From Rhizobiaceae bacterium (GTDB lineage Bacteria > Pseudomonadota > Alphaproteobacteria > Rhizobiales > Rhizobiaceae): a DNA stretch of 64,000 nt. Of the stretch, positions 1 through 8,478 are shown piece by piece. The position numbers and the translations under genes are program-made. The notes beneath the pieces were generated by a model. The model was not told the DNA's origin. It was given only the letters and a program-made list of their open reading frames with translations, and ran no database searches. Within the stretch, counting starts at the first letter, position 1, and every line of letters begins with the position of its first letter. Where the stretch lies: contig JAEPQK010000001.1 of the NCBI GenBank assembly GCA_017640615.1, positions 620,001-684,000 on the forward strand, read 5' to 3'.

Positions 1-1
1 G

Positions 2-838
2 GAGCAGGCGCTGCAGACCATCAAGGAGGGTCTCGCTGCTGACGGGATGGACGATGTCTACCCGCTGACCATGCGCGGTGCGCCGGGCGAAGAGCCTTCG
101 CTCGACCTGTCGGGCTTCGTTTATGCCTATGCCGGTTATCCGGCCTGGTTCGAAGGCGGGCCGACCACGCCTGACGAAATCAAGGAGAAGAAGGCGCAGC
201 CGATCTTCAATGGCGACTTCAAGCCGGGCTTCGAAACCTTCGTGCGCTGGTCGCGCGACTATGGCCCGCCCGGTATTGCCACGCATACCTGGGTCGACAT
301 GATGAACCTCTACGCCCAGGGCAAGGCAGTCGTGCTGATGCCGTCGGCGATCAATGCTTTTGCTGGTATTCCGGGCTCGGAAGTGCCGGAAGTGAAGGAA
401 CACAGCGCATTTGCGCCGTCGCCCGTCGGCCCGTCTGGCAAGGCCGTGCAGAGCTTCTGGACCTTCTCCATCGGCGTATCGGCATTTTCGGAGAACAAGG
501 ACGCTGCCTACAAGGCGCTGGCGTTCCTGACCAGCGAGCCGGTGTTGCGCGACTTTGCGAACTCCTTCGGCTGGCCTTACACGACCTATCCGGAGATCAT
601 GAATTCGCCGACGCTGACCGAGCGTTGGCCGGCCGAAATGCTGAGCCAGATCGAGGCTTCGTTCAGCGAGGCGGACCCCCACTACTTCCCCTACATCCCG
701 GAGCTGGTGGAGTTCATGGACCAGATCGGAACGGCTGCATCGTCTTCGATCGCCGGCACGACGAGTGTCGATGAGAGCCTCGACGACCTGCAGAGTTGGG
801 CTTCGGAGCGCATGACGCGCGCCGGGTACTACAAGTAA
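2..838 (+). CDS. ABC transporter sugar-binding protein (5' end outside window)
   Basis: C-terminal 278 residues of a family 1 (MalE-like) periplasmic solute-binding protein. The frame is open to the left edge, so the signal peptide and N-lobe lie outside the window. The visible part has the family's late features: a YAQGKAVVLMPS stretch, a pocket segment around FWTFSIGV and a tail ending ASERMTRAGYYK. Two MalF/MalG-type permeases follow directly, so it should deliver a carbohydrate to them. The ligand is unknown, although the downstream sugar-acid enzymes suggest a sugar, polyol or sugar acid. No ATPase gene is visible here; it may lie upstream. Confidence 0.85.
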   Translation, partial: EQALQTIKEGLAADGMDDVYPLTMRGAPGEEPSLDLSGFVYAYAGYPAWFEGGPTTPDEIKEKKAQPIFNGDFKPGFETFVRWSRDYGPPGIATHTWVDMMNLYAQGKAVVLMPSAINAFAGIPGSEVPEVKEHSAFAPSPVGPSGKAVQSFWTFSIGVSAFSENKDAAYKALAFLTSEPVLRDFANSFGWPYTTYPEIMNSPTLTERWPAEMLSQIEASFSEADPHYFPYIPELVEFMDQIGTAASSSIAGTTSVDESLDDLQSWASERMTRAGYYK

Positions 839-849
839 AGTGAGACTAT

Positions 850-875
850 CCGCCGGGGCATCTTTGCCCCGGCGG
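850..875 (+). other. Strong stem-loop between binding-protein and permease genes
   Basis: Perfect 11-bp inverted repeat (CCGCCGGGGCA / TGCCCCGGCGG) with a 4-nt loop, 11 bases after the binding-protein stop and before the permease start. There is no T-run, so an mRNA-stabilising or partially attenuating hairpin that keeps binding-protein transcript above permease transcript is more likely than a full terminator (inference). Confidence 0.6.
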
Positions 876-895
876 TTCATCGGGAAGCTCGGTTC

Positions 896-1747
896 ATGCT
901 GACAGATTGGCGTTTCTGGTTTTCGGTTCCGGCGGTGCTGGCGCTCGGCGTCGTCGTGCTGTTTCCGACCGGCTTTCTGTTCTGGATGAGCGTGTCGCAC
1001 TGGATCCTGACCGAGCCTGGCGTCTATTTCTACGGCTTCCAGAATTTCGCCACGCTGCTGAATTCGAGCGCGTTCCACTCGGCGGCGTGGGTGACGGTTT
1101 CCTATCTCGTGCTGTCGACAACGATCATGCTGGGGCTCGGCTTCGCCTTCGCGCTGGCGCTTTCGCGACCGGGGTCTCCTGGATACCTGCGGGCGCTCAT
1201 CGTTATGCCGCTGGTTATCCCACCCGTGGTGGCGGGCTTCACCTGGCGTTTCCTTCTCAATGGCGAGATCGGCTTTCTGGGCGCCTATCTTCTGCCTGCG
1301 ATCGGGCTTGAGACCAATCTTCTGGCCAGCCCGGTCGGCGCGCTGTTCTCGATTGTGATCGCAGACGTGTGGAGCCGCACGCCGTTCATGTTTCTCATCT
1401 TCCTGGCCGCGCTCCAGTCGATCCCGCGCGACTATTACGAGGCGATACGGCTCGACGGAGCGAAGCGGTTTCAGGAGTTCTGGCTGGTCACGCTGCCGAT
1501 GATGAAGGGTGCTGTCAGCGTCGCGATCCTGTTCCGCATCATCGACGCGCTGAACACGTTCGAACTCATCTATGTGATGACGAAGGGCGGGCCCGGGCGC
1601 GCGACGCAGACCTTCTCGCTGCTTGGCTGGAAGATCGCATTTCAGGGCTTCGATTTCGGCGGCGCAGCGGCGCTCGGCGTGGTCATGGTGTTTGCAACGA
1701 CGATCGTTGCGCTGATCGTGTTCCGCCGTTTCATGAGGAGTGCGTGA
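896..1747 (+). CDS. ABC sugar transporter permease, MalF type
   Basis: 283-residue inner-membrane protein with about six hydrophobic segments, the first at residues 8-30. The EAA loop that contacts the ATPase is clear (EAIRLDGAKRFQEFWLVTLP, about residues 182-201). The length suits the shorter MalF/UgpA-like permeases (binding-protein-dependent transport family, BPD_transp_1). It overlaps the next permease start by one base (TGATG), which implies translational coupling. It should form the channel with the MalG-type partner for the solute bound by the preceding protein. Confidence 0.9.
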   Translation: MLTDWRFWFSVPAVLALGVVVLFPTGFLFWMSVSHWILTEPGVYFYGFQNFATLLNSSAFHSAAWVTVSYLVLSTTIMLGLGFAFALALSRPGSPGYLRALIVMPLVIPPVVAGFTWRFLLNGEIGFLGAYLLPAIGLETNLLASPVGALFSIVIADVWSRTPFMFLIFLAALQSIPRDYYEAIRLDGAKRFQEFWLVTLPMMKGAVSVAILFRIIDALNTFELIYVMTKGGPGRATQTFSLLGWKIAFQGFDFGGAAALGVVMVFATTIVALIVFRRFMRSA

Positions 1748-2577
1748 TGGCGCGCAAGCCGGGAGAAACAATCTGGAGCGACGCCGGACGCTGGCTGATG
1801 ATCACGCTGTCGCTGGTGTTCGTTCTGTTTCCGATCGTGTGGCTGACGGTTGCGTCGCTGAAGACGCGCAATGCCGCGCTTGCGGTTCCGCCGGAGCTTA
1901 TTTTCACGCCGGACTTCGACGCGTATTCGCGAATCTTTTCAGGCGGTTTTCTGGGTGCGTTCCAAAACAGCCTGATCATTGCGCTGACCAATGTGTTTCT
2001 CACGCTGCTGCTCGGCGTGCCGGCCGCCTATGCGCTGACGCGGATGCGCGGCAAGGTGCAGGAAAACCTCTCCTTCTGGCTGCTGTCGATCCGCATGGCG
2101 CCGCTATTTGCGGTGATCCTGCCGCTTTATGTGCTGTTCAAATCGCTTGGCCTGCTCGATACGCCGCTCGCGGTTTCGATGGCGCATCTGACACTGACGC
2201 TGCCATTGGCGGTGTGGATGCTGGTGACCTATTTCCGCACCATTCCCGAGGACCTCGATCAGGCGGCGCTGCTCGACGGGGCTAATTCGCTCCAGATATT
2301 GTGGCTGGTGATCATTCCGATCGCGCGGCCAATGCTGGCCTCGGTTGCGATTCTTGTTTTCATCTATTCCTGGAACGAGTTTCTGCTCGCCTTCATCCTG
2401 ACCTCGCGCAATGCGCAGACCGTGCCCGTCGCGGTTGCCTCTCTCGCCGGCACCATGTCGTTCGACTGGCCGCTAATCGCCGCCGTGTCGGTCGTTTCCA
2501 TGCTGCCTGCGCTGGTGTTCGTCGGTTTTGCCCAGCGCCACATCGTGTCCGGTCTTGGCTCAGGGGCGGTGAAATGA
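1747..2577 (+). CDS. ABC sugar transporter permease, MalG type
   Basis: 276-residue partner permease. The start ATG overlaps the TGA of the previous gene, and the frame upstream of it is a shadow of that gene. About six membrane segments; the EAA loop reads DQAALLDGANSLQILWLVII. A short cytoplasmic N-terminus precedes the first helix (about residues 18-38), as usual for MalG/UgpE proteins. It is followed by an SDR gene whose ATG overlaps its stop (ATGA), so transporter and catabolic genes appear to share one transcript. Confidence 0.9.
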   Translation: MARKPGETIWSDAGRWLMITLSLVFVLFPIVWLTVASLKTRNAALAVPPELIFTPDFDAYSRIFSGGFLGAFQNSLIIALTNVFLTLLLGVPAAYALTRMRGKVQENLSFWLLSIRMAPLFAVILPLYVLFKSLGLLDTPLAVSMAHLTLTLPLAVWMLVTYFRTIPEDLDQAALLDGANSLQILWLVIIPIARPMLASVAILVFIYSWNEFLLAFILTSRNAQTVPVAVASLAGTMSFDWPLIAAVSVVSMLPALVFVGFAQRHIVSGLGSGAVK

Positions 2578-3296
2578 GCGGCCATCTCGTTGTCACCGGC
2601 AGTGCGAGCGGCATAGGCCGCTCAATCGCCAAGAAATTCCTCGCGGATGGCTGGGCGGTGACCGGGATCGACCGTGCGGAGGGTACGATCCGCGATGACG
2701 GCTATGCGCACGCGGAGGCCGACATCACCGACGAAGCGGCCGTCGATCAGGCCTTTGCGGCGGCGTGCGAGCGCCAACCGGTGACGGCCACGATTGCCAA
2801 TGCCGCCGTGACCGATCTTGACCATCGCACGGTTGCGGACCTCGACTACGAAATCTGGCGCAAGGTCTTGCACACCAATGTCGATGGCGCATTCCTGACA
2901 GCACGCGCGGCGGCGCGCAGCATGAAGAGCGGCGGCAACATCGTGTTCGTGACGTCGTCGCTGGCCTTTTTCGATCAGGCAAAATCTAACGATGCGCCCT
3001 ATTGCGCCTCGAAATCAGCAGTCGAGATGCTGATGCGGGTGATGGCGCTGGAACTTGCGCCTGCCGGCATCAACGTCAACACGCTGTTTCCGTCGGTGAA
3101 GATTGCAACCGGCTTTTTCGCACATCTGCCGGATCGCGAGCAGGCAGAGCTCGCGCCGTCGACCATCCTCGATGAAACGGCGCTTTTTCTGTGCGGCATG
3201 GCGGCTGGACACCTAACCGGTGTATCGCTGGATCAGGAGCGCTGGGACAGCGAGCCGGAATACCGGGCGCGGCTTGAACGGGGAGAAGGGCGATGA
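2574..3296 (+). CDS. SDR-family oxidoreductase
   Basis: 240-residue short-chain dehydrogenase. It shows the nucleotide-binding motif TGSASGIG (about residues 8-15), an ANAA version of the NNAG motif, the catalytic serine in VTSS and the YCASK catalytic pair. The ATG overlaps the permease stop by four bases and its own stop overlaps the creatininase start. It probably oxidises the imported carbohydrate, perhaps to a lactone that the two hydrolases after it could open (inference). Substrate and NAD/NADP preference cannot be read from the sequence. Confidence 0.85.
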   Translation: MSGHLVVTGSASGIGRSIAKKFLADGWAVTGIDRAEGTIRDDGYAHAEADITDEAAVDQAFAAACERQPVTATIANAAVTDLDHRTVADLDYEIWRKVLHTNVDGAFLTARAAARSMKSGGNIVFVTSSLAFFDQAKSNDAPYCASKSAVEMLMRVMALELAPAGINVNTLFPSVKIATGFFAHLPDREQAELAPSTILDETALFLCGMAAGHLTGVSLDQERWDSEPEYRARLERGEGR

Positions 3297-4042
3297 GCGA
3301 AGACAACTGGCTCGACATGGGCCGCGCTACGCTTCCCGAGATCAGGGACTTCGTATCGCGCCATCCATTTGCCATCCTGCCCGTGGGGTCGACCGAACAG
3401 CACGGGCCGCATCTTCCCACCAATACCGACACGCTGATCGCCGAAGCGATAGCGCGTGAGACCGCAAGACAGAGCACCGGGCTCGTATTGCCGGTTGTGC
3501 CGCTCGGCTATGCCTGGGTCTGGAAAGACGTACCCGCAAGCCTGACGCTCGGCTTCGAGACCTATATGCAGGTGATCCGCGACACGGTGGACAGTCTTTC
3601 GCGCTGGGGCGTGAAGGCGGTCTACATCATGTCCGGCCATGGCTCTAACCCGCAGCCGGTGAAGCACGCTCTGCGTGAGCTCATTCACGAGCAAATCGAC
3701 ATCAAGGTGCTCTACGGCATGTATGCCGGCCTCGCGACGATGACGCAGGAGGCCGAGAGCGAGACCTGGCACGGCGATCTCCATGCCGAGGAAATCGAGA
3801 CCTCGCTGATGCTCGCAATTGCGCCCGAACTGGTGCGCATGGAATTGGCCGCTTCCGACTACCCGCCCGCACCCCCGGACTACGGAAAGTCGGAGCTTTC
3901 GATGGGGCACCTGATGCGTTCGGGCGTGTTCGGTGATCCCACGAAGGCGACGGCAGAAAAGGGCAGGCGGTGGCTCGACCTCGCAGCGCGCGAATCCGCG
4001 GCGCTGTGGAGCGGCTATCTCTCCCGACACAATCTCGCATAA
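3293..4042 (+). CDS. Creatininase-family amidohydrolase/lactonase-like protein
   Basis: 249 residues, the usual creatininase-family length. Metal-site motifs are present: GSTEQHGPHLPTNTDT (Glu, His, Asp), a SGHGSNP version of the NGHGGN motif, and HAEEIETS near residue 167. Family members hydrolyse cyclic amides or act on related ring substrates. Here, between a dehydrogenase and a phosphotriesterase-like hydrolase, a sugar lactone or related cyclic substrate is more plausible than creatinine (inference). The Ser in place of Gly in SGHGSN is a visible departure from the classical motif. Confidence 0.8.
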   Translation: MSEDNWLDMGRATLPEIRDFVSRHPFAILPVGSTEQHGPHLPTNTDTLIAEAIARETARQSTGLVLPVVPLGYAWVWKDVPASLTLGFETYMQVIRDTVDSLSRWGVKAVYIMSGHGSNPQPVKHALRELIHEQIDIKVLYGMYAGLATMTQEAESETWHGDLHAEEIETSLMLAIAPELVRMELAASDYPPAPPDYGKSELSMGHLMRSGVFGDPTKATAEKGRRWLDLAARESAALWSGYLSRHNLA

Positions 4043-4052
4043 GGAGCCGGCC

Positions 4053-4979
4053 ATGGCCGAAATCATGACCGTTCGCGGTCCCATCAAGCCTGAGGAACTG
4101 GGCGTCACCGACTATCACGAGCATCTCTATGTCGAGCCGCCGGGCTGGCTGCACAAAGGCGACCCGGATTTCGCGTTGAACTCGGTCGAGAAATCAGGCG
4201 AGGAGTTGAGGCGCTTCGCGGCTGCGGGCGGGCGCACGCTGTGCGAACTGACGGCGGTGGATTTCGGCCGCAACGTTCACAAGATCAAGGCGGTGGCCGA
4301 TCTCGCGCCGGACGTCAATGTGATCATGACCGCCGGCTACAACCGCCCCGGTTATATGGGGCGCTGGGTGGTGGCGGTGGCGGAAGCCGACATGGTGCGC
4401 GACACTGTGCGCGATCTGACCGTCGGCATTGACGGCACCAACGTCAAAGCCGGCATCATCAAATGCGGCACGGAATACAACAACTTCAACGAGAGCGGCC
4501 AGAAGCTGGTGCGGGTGGCGGCAGCCGCCTATCGCGAGACCGGACGTCCGGTAATCACGCACACCACCGCCGGAACGATGGGCTATGAGCAGACCGGACT
4601 GCTGATCGAAAAGGGTGTCGATGCGCATCGCATCACGCTCAGCCACATGGACCGAAATCTCGATTTTCACGAGCATCTGCGGGTGACCAAGCTCGGCGCC
4701 TATATCGGCTTCGACAGTTTCGGAAAGGCCAAATACGGCCCCGAAACTGATCGCCTCGCGTTGCTTCGCCAGCTGATCGACGCCGGTGCGGGCAAGCGCA
4801 TACTGATCGGCAATGACCTCGGCCGACCGAGCTACTGGAAAGCCTATGGCGGCGGCCCCGGCCTCGACTATCTGTGGACCGACATCAAGGCGCGAATGCT
4901 GGCAGACGGGTTCACGCAGGCCGAGTGGGACATGCTCAGTGTCGACAATCCTCGGCGTTTCTTTTCCGGAGAAGTCTAA
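4053..4979 (+). CDS. Phosphotriesterase-family metal hydrolase (probable lactonase)
   Basis: 308 residues. The start follows AAGGAG at 4041-4046. Binuclear-metal ligands of the family are visible in order: His-X-His in TDYHEHL, the lysine that is carboxylated in AGIIKCGTEY, His in VITHTTAG, His in ITLSHMDRN, and Asp in LIGNDLG. Many bacterial relatives are lactonases for sugar or acyl lactones rather than phosphotriesterases. The operon context (SDR before, FGGY kinase after) favours opening of a sugar lactone. No phosphotriester substrate is suggested by the neighbours. Confidence 0.82.
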   Translation: MAEIMTVRGPIKPEELGVTDYHEHLYVEPPGWLHKGDPDFALNSVEKSGEELRRFAAAGGRTLCELTAVDFGRNVHKIKAVADLAPDVNVIMTAGYNRPGYMGRWVVAVAEADMVRDTVRDLTVGIDGTNVKAGIIKCGTEYNNFNESGQKLVRVAAAAYRETGRPVITHTTAGTMGYEQTGLLIEKGVDAHRITLSHMDRNLDFHEHLRVTKLGAYIGFDSFGKAKYGPETDRLALLRQLIDAGAGKRILIGNDLGRPSYWKAYGGGPGLDYLWTDIKARMLADGFTQAEWDMLSVDNPRRFFSGEV

Positions 4980-4985
4980 GAGTTC

Positions 4986-6482
4986 ATGCGCCCGACTATC
5001 GGCATCGATATCGGCACCTCGGCCGTCAAGGTGCTCGCGCTTGACGGCGACGGGCGCACGGTGCTTGCCGAAGCCAGCAGGCCTTATGCGACGCTGACAC
5101 CGAAGCCGGGCTGGGTGGAGCAATCGCCCGATGCCTGGTGGGATGCGACTTGCGCGGCGCTGGCAGAGCTGCACGAGCTCGTGCCGTCGCTGGACGCCGA
5201 AGCGATCGGGCTGTCCGGCCAAGTGAACGGGCTGGTGCTGCTCGACGCGCAGGACCGGGTGCTCGGGAACTCGATCATCTGGCTGGACGCGCGTGCCTCC
5301 GCGCAGGCCGAGCGGCTGCAGGAGCAGATCGGCGAACGTCTTGCCGAGAAGGCCGCGACCGACGTCGGTGCGATATCGGTGCTGGCAAAACTCGCCTGGC
5401 TTGCTGAATGCGAGCCGGAGCGGCTGGCGAATGCCCGCACGTTGCTGTTCGTGAAGGACTATATCGCCTGGCGGCTGACGGGAGCGAAGGCGACCGATGC
5501 TTCGGATCCCACAGCGGCCGGCATGCTGGACATCACCACTGGCGATTGGCTTGACGGCATCGCGCAGGCCGCGGGTTTCGACCCGGCCATACTGCCGCCG
5601 ATCACGGCTTCCACCGACATTGTCGGCGCGGTGACCGCCAAGGCGGCAGCGGCGACTGGCTTGCGCGAAGGGACGCCGGTTGCGTGCGGCGGCGGCGACG
5701 TTGCGGCGCTCGCTGTCGGGTGCGGTGTCATGGAGCCCGGTGTATTGGGCATTACGCTCGGAACGGCAGGGCACGTGGTCATGTCGATGGGGGCCGGCGC
5801 GCGGTTCGAAACGGGTCAGGGGCTTTGGCGCGTTGCACATGCCGATACCGCGCGCGCCGTGTGGCTGGGGCTGGTGATGAGCGGCGGGCTCAGCCTGTCA
5901 TGGCTGCATCGCATGCTGGGTTCCGCCGGGTCACCGCTCGACTTCAATCAGATGGTCGCGCTTGCGGATGGCGTGGAGCCCGGCGCGGGTGGCGTGAGTT
6001 TCGTGCCGTTTCTGGAAGGCTCGGCAACGCCTTACGTTACGCCCGGTGCGCGTGGACAGTTCGCAGGAATGTCGTCCTCCGCCGACGCAGGGCACCTGGT
6101 GAAAGCGGTGATGGAAGGCGTGGCCTTCAATGTGCGCCAATGCGTGGACGTCTTTTCATCGCTGGGTGCGGAGATTTCCGAAGTGCGGATCGCGGAAGGC
6201 GGGGCGCGCGTCGATAAATGGTGCCAGGCGATCGCGGACGTGCTGGGCAAGCCGGTGACGCGGCTCGATTTCCTGAACACGTCCAGCCTCGGCGCGGCCC
6301 TGATGGCGCATGCCGGCGTGTCGGGTGCGGACCTTTCGGAGCTGGCCGGTGGGCTCGCGAGGGGCGGGCAGAATTTTCAGCCCCGACAGGAATATGAGGC
6401 TGCCTATGCAGATGCCTATCAGCGGTATCTCGCGGCGGCCGAAACAGAAATCGCGAGGGCCAACGATCCGCGCGTGCGCTGA
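4986..6482 (+). CDS. FGGY-family carbohydrate kinase (xylulokinase-like)
   Basis: 498 residues, full length for XylB-type kinases. The N-terminal phosphate-binding motif GIDIGTSAVK and the later GITLGTAG and AEGGARVDKWCQ segments mark the two actin-like domains. The substrate-contact segment reads LSGQVNGLV, where xylulokinases usually have SGQMHG, so the sugar phosphorylated is probably not D-xylulose. Only six bases separate it from the preceding gene. It should phosphorylate a ketose or sugar-acid intermediate produced by the upstream enzymes. Confidence 0.85.
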   Translation: MRPTIGIDIGTSAVKVLALDGDGRTVLAEASRPYATLTPKPGWVEQSPDAWWDATCAALAELHELVPSLDAEAIGLSGQVNGLVLLDAQDRVLGNSIIWLDARASAQAERLQEQIGERLAEKAATDVGAISVLAKLAWLAECEPERLANARTLLFVKDYIAWRLTGAKATDASDPTAAGMLDITTGDWLDGIAQAAGFDPAILPPITASTDIVGAVTAKAAAATGLREGTPVACGGGDVAALAVGCGVMEPGVLGITLGTAGHVVMSMGAGARFETGQGLWRVAHADTARAVWLGLVMSGGLSLSWLHRMLGSAGSPLDFNQMVALADGVEPGAGGVSFVPFLEGSATPYVTPGARGQFAGMSSSADAGHLVKAVMEGVAFNVRQCVDVFSSLGAEISEVRIAEGGARVDKWCQAIADVLGKPVTRLDFLNTSSLGAALMAHAGVSGADLSELAGGLARGGQNFQPRQEYEAAYADAYQRYLAAAETEIARANDPRVR

Positions 6483-6528
6483 CAGGTTGCTGTCGGTGAG
6501 AGAATGACCCCCACAACAGGTAGGAAGA

Positions 6529-6876
6529 ATGACGATCTCCAGAATTGAGAAGAAACCACGCATGAGCAACGCAGTCGTGCATAACGGCGTTGCCTATCTT
6601 TCCGGAATTGTGGGGCGGAACGGAAGCTGCGTTACCGAGCAGACGAAGGACGCGCTTTCGGAGGTGGACCGGTTGCTCGCAACCGTGGGAAGCGATAAGT
6701 CGCAGCTGCTTTCGGCGACGATCTGGCTTGCCGATATCTCGGATTTCGATGCGATGAATGCTGTTTGGGACGATTGGGTGGATGCCGACAACCCGCCGGC
6801 GCGGGCGACCGGACAAGTGCCGCTGGCGCGCGAGAAGTATCGCGTGGAAGTGGTGGTGACGGCGGCGGTGCCATGA
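6529..6876 (+). CDS. RidA/YjgF-family protein
   Basis: 115 residues with the whole trimeric YjgF/RidA fold: an N-terminal VHNGVAYLSG strand, the LLATVGSDKSQLLSATIWLAD helix-strand, and PPARATGQVPLA, which holds the arginine used by imine-hydrolysing members. Such proteins remove reactive enamines/imines; several subgroups sit in catabolic operons with other roles. Its stop overlaps the dgoA start (ATGA). The job here is not predictable beyond accessory enzyme or metabolite-damage control. Confidence 0.85.
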   Translation: MTISRIEKKPRMSNAVVHNGVAYLSGIVGRNGSCVTEQTKDALSEVDRLLATVGSDKSQLLSATIWLADISDFDAMNAVWDDWVDADNPPARATGQVPLAREKYRVEVVVTAAVP

Positions 6877-7505
6877 GTGCACGCGAAGCATTCGGATCGC
6901 GGCGGCGGCTTGTTGCAATCCTGCGGGGAGTCAAGCCCGACGAGGTCGAGGCGGTGGCCTCTGCACTGGTCGAGGCCGGCATAAGCATTATCGAGGTGCC
7001 GCTGAATTCACCGGAGCCTTTCGAGAGCATCAGCCGGCTGGCGCGCAGTTTTGGCGATCAGGCCGTCGTTGGCGCCGGGACAGTGACGAAGGTTGCCGAT
7101 GTCGACCGGCTGCACGATGCCGGTGGGCGCATCGTGGTTTCGCCGAACTGCAACCCGTCCGTGATTGCACGCGCCGTCGAGCGGTCGATGATCCCTATGC
7201 CCGGTGTGTTCACGGCGACGGAGTGTTTCGCGGCGCTCGACGCCGGTGCGACCGCGATCAAGCTATTTCCGGCCTCGGTGGCGGGCACCGGCGGGCTGAA
7301 GGCCATCAAGGCCGTGCTGCCGGCGGACTGCGACGTCTATGCCGTGGGTGGCGTATCCGCAGCGAACATGCCGGAATGGCTGGCAGCCGGCATTGCCGGT
7401 TTCGGCATCGGAACGGCGCTTTATACGCCGGGCTTCACGGTCGAGCAGGTTGCAAAGGTCGCGCGCGAAACCGTCGCGGCCTATGACCGCGCCACGGCGG
7501 GTTAG
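6873..7505 (+). CDS. dgoA: 2-dehydro-3-deoxy-6-phosphogalactonate aldolase
   Basis: 210 residues, typical of KDPG/KDPGal class I aldolases. The Schiff-base lysine is in ATAIKLFPAS and the catalytic glutamate in IIEVPLNSP; the phosphate site is in the GGVSAANM region. Start pattern RRLVAILRGVKPDE and the PGFT segment near the C-terminus favour DgoA (pyruvate plus glyceraldehyde 3-phosphate from KDPGal) over Eda. The other dgo genes lie beyond the divergent regulator. It may also serve the upstream unidentified pathway. Confidence 0.87.
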   Translation: MSAREAFGSRRRLVAILRGVKPDEVEAVASALVEAGISIIEVPLNSPEPFESISRLARSFGDQAVVGAGTVTKVADVDRLHDAGGRIVVSPNCNPSVIARAVERSMIPMPGVFTATECFAALDAGATAIKLFPASVAGTGGLKAIKAVLPADCDVYAVGGVSAANMPEWLAAGIAGFGIGTALYTPGFTVEQVAKVARETVAAYDRATAG

Positions 7506-7531
7506 GCCCATTCTCTGAAAGACAAAAAGAA

Positions 7532-7556
7532 GCGCCGGCTAGCTGTCGGCGTTTTT
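7532..7556. terminator. Terminator-like hairpin between convergent dgoA and fadR-type gene
   Basis: Stem CGCCG (7533-7537) / CGGCG (7547-7551) followed by TTTTT, with an A-rich stretch (ACAAAAAGAAG) before the stem that could extend pairing and supply a U-tract on the other strand. The position between two convergent genes suggests bidirectional termination. The hairpin overlaps the last codons of the minus-strand gene. Confidence 0.6.
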
Positions 7557-8321
7557 CTTCGCGATTTCGAGGTCGTGGGCTGCAAGGTCGAGAATGCGGT
7601 TGGCCGCTTCGCGTGCGGCGGGCTGATTGCGCATGCGCAGCGCCTCGAGCAGTTCGCGGTGCACGACCACGGCATTGGTGCGATGGTCCACCGAGATGAC
7701 GGCCGTGGCGCGTAGCGTTGCGGTGAGGGCGGCGTCGATCATGCCGCCGATCTGCCGGAAGACGGGATTGTGGCTCGCGGCATAAAGCGTCTGGTGGAAG
7801 GCGATGTCGTGACGCGAGAAGACGACGATATCCTCGCCGGCATTGGCCATGCCGTCACAGGCAGCCTCGAGATCGGCGATCTCGCGCATGGTGGCGCGCG
7901 ACGCGGCGATTTCTGCCACCAGCGGCTCGATGGCGCGCCGGGCTTCAAGAATCGCATCGAAAAGCTTGTCGCCAAGCGCGTTGGAGGCATGCCAGGCAAG
8001 TACCTGCGCATCGATGATGTTCCAGTTGTCTTCCTCGCACACGACCGAGCCGATGCGCGGTCGGGTCAGGATCAGCCCCTTGGCGGCCAGAACCTTGAGC
8101 GCTTCGCGGATGACCGTGCGGCTGACGCCATGCGCCGTGCACAGTTCATTTTCCGTCGGCAGAGAATGGCCCGGCTTATAGCGGCCCGAGAAGATGTCGG
8201 AGGCAATCGCTTCCGTCACCTCGTCCATGACGCGCGGGCGGCTGACGCGTGGCTTTTCCGTTACGATTTCCGACACGTCGTCCACGCGTTCCTCCAATGT
8301 CATTCCGGCGCGCACTGGCAT
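7539..8321 (-). CDS. FadR/GntR-family transcriptional regulator (DgoR-like)
   Basis: 260 residues. The N-terminal winged helix-turn-helix (about residues 30-95) contains the LPTENELCTAHGVSRTVIREALKVLAAKGL pattern of GntR proteins, split here only by turns. The C-terminal all-helical FCD ligand domain has the expected Asp/His metal positions (RHDIAFH, VVVHREL). It is divergent from araF with a large palindrome between them and flanked by dgoA and the dgo/ara genes, so it is probably a DgoR-type repressor responding to galactonate or a related sugar acid (inference). An internal ATG at 8303 is an alternative start. Confidence 0.85.
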   Translation of the reverse strand: MPVRAGMTLEERVDDVSEIVTEKPRVSRPRVMDEVTEAIASDIFSGRYKPGHSLPTENELCTAHGVSRTVIREALKVLAAKGLILTRPRIGSVVCEEDNWNIIDAQVLAWHASNALGDKLFDAILEARRAIEPLVAEIAASRATMREIADLEAACDGMANAGEDIVVFSRHDIAFHQTLYAASHNPVFRQIGGMIDAALTATLRATAVISVDHRTNAVVVHRELLEALRMRNQPAAREAANRILDLAAHDLEIAKKNADS

Positions 8322-8385
8322 TTGCCATGTACGGACGGAATCGAAAACCTAGCCCGTGTTGCGCGCCTGTGAACAGGCTATTTTA

Positions 8386-8420
8386 TTTATCATACAAGTG
8401 CAATTGACTTGTATGATAAA
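8386..8420. promoter_or_regulatory. Twin FadR/GntR-type operator palindrome upstream of araF
   Basis: A perfect 14-bp inverted repeat, TTTATCATACAAGT (8386-8399) and ACTTGTATGATAAA (8407-8420), separated by GCAATTG. Each arm is itself a near-palindrome (TTAT-CAT-ACAA), the layout of a GntR/FadR half-and-half site, so the structure looks like two operators with centres about 21 bp, or two helical turns, apart. It lies 65 bp from the regulator start and 58 bp from the araF start, so it could repress both directions. Confidence 0.65.
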
Positions 8421-8478
8421 ACATCATAGCGTCGATTTCAGGGCTTGAGAGCCCCCATGTCGTTATCGGGAGGAACCC

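Noticed and set aside
4194-5840. Long minus-strand open frame opposite the phosphotriesterase and FGGY kinase genes
   Set aside because: It is antisense to two genes with clear family motifs and shows no recognisable domain; such frames are common in high-G+C DNA.
6873-7505. Eda-type KDPG aldolase instead of DgoA
   Set aside because: The N-terminal pattern and the presence of dgoD and dgoK nearby favour KDPGal aldolase; activity on KDPG is not excluded.
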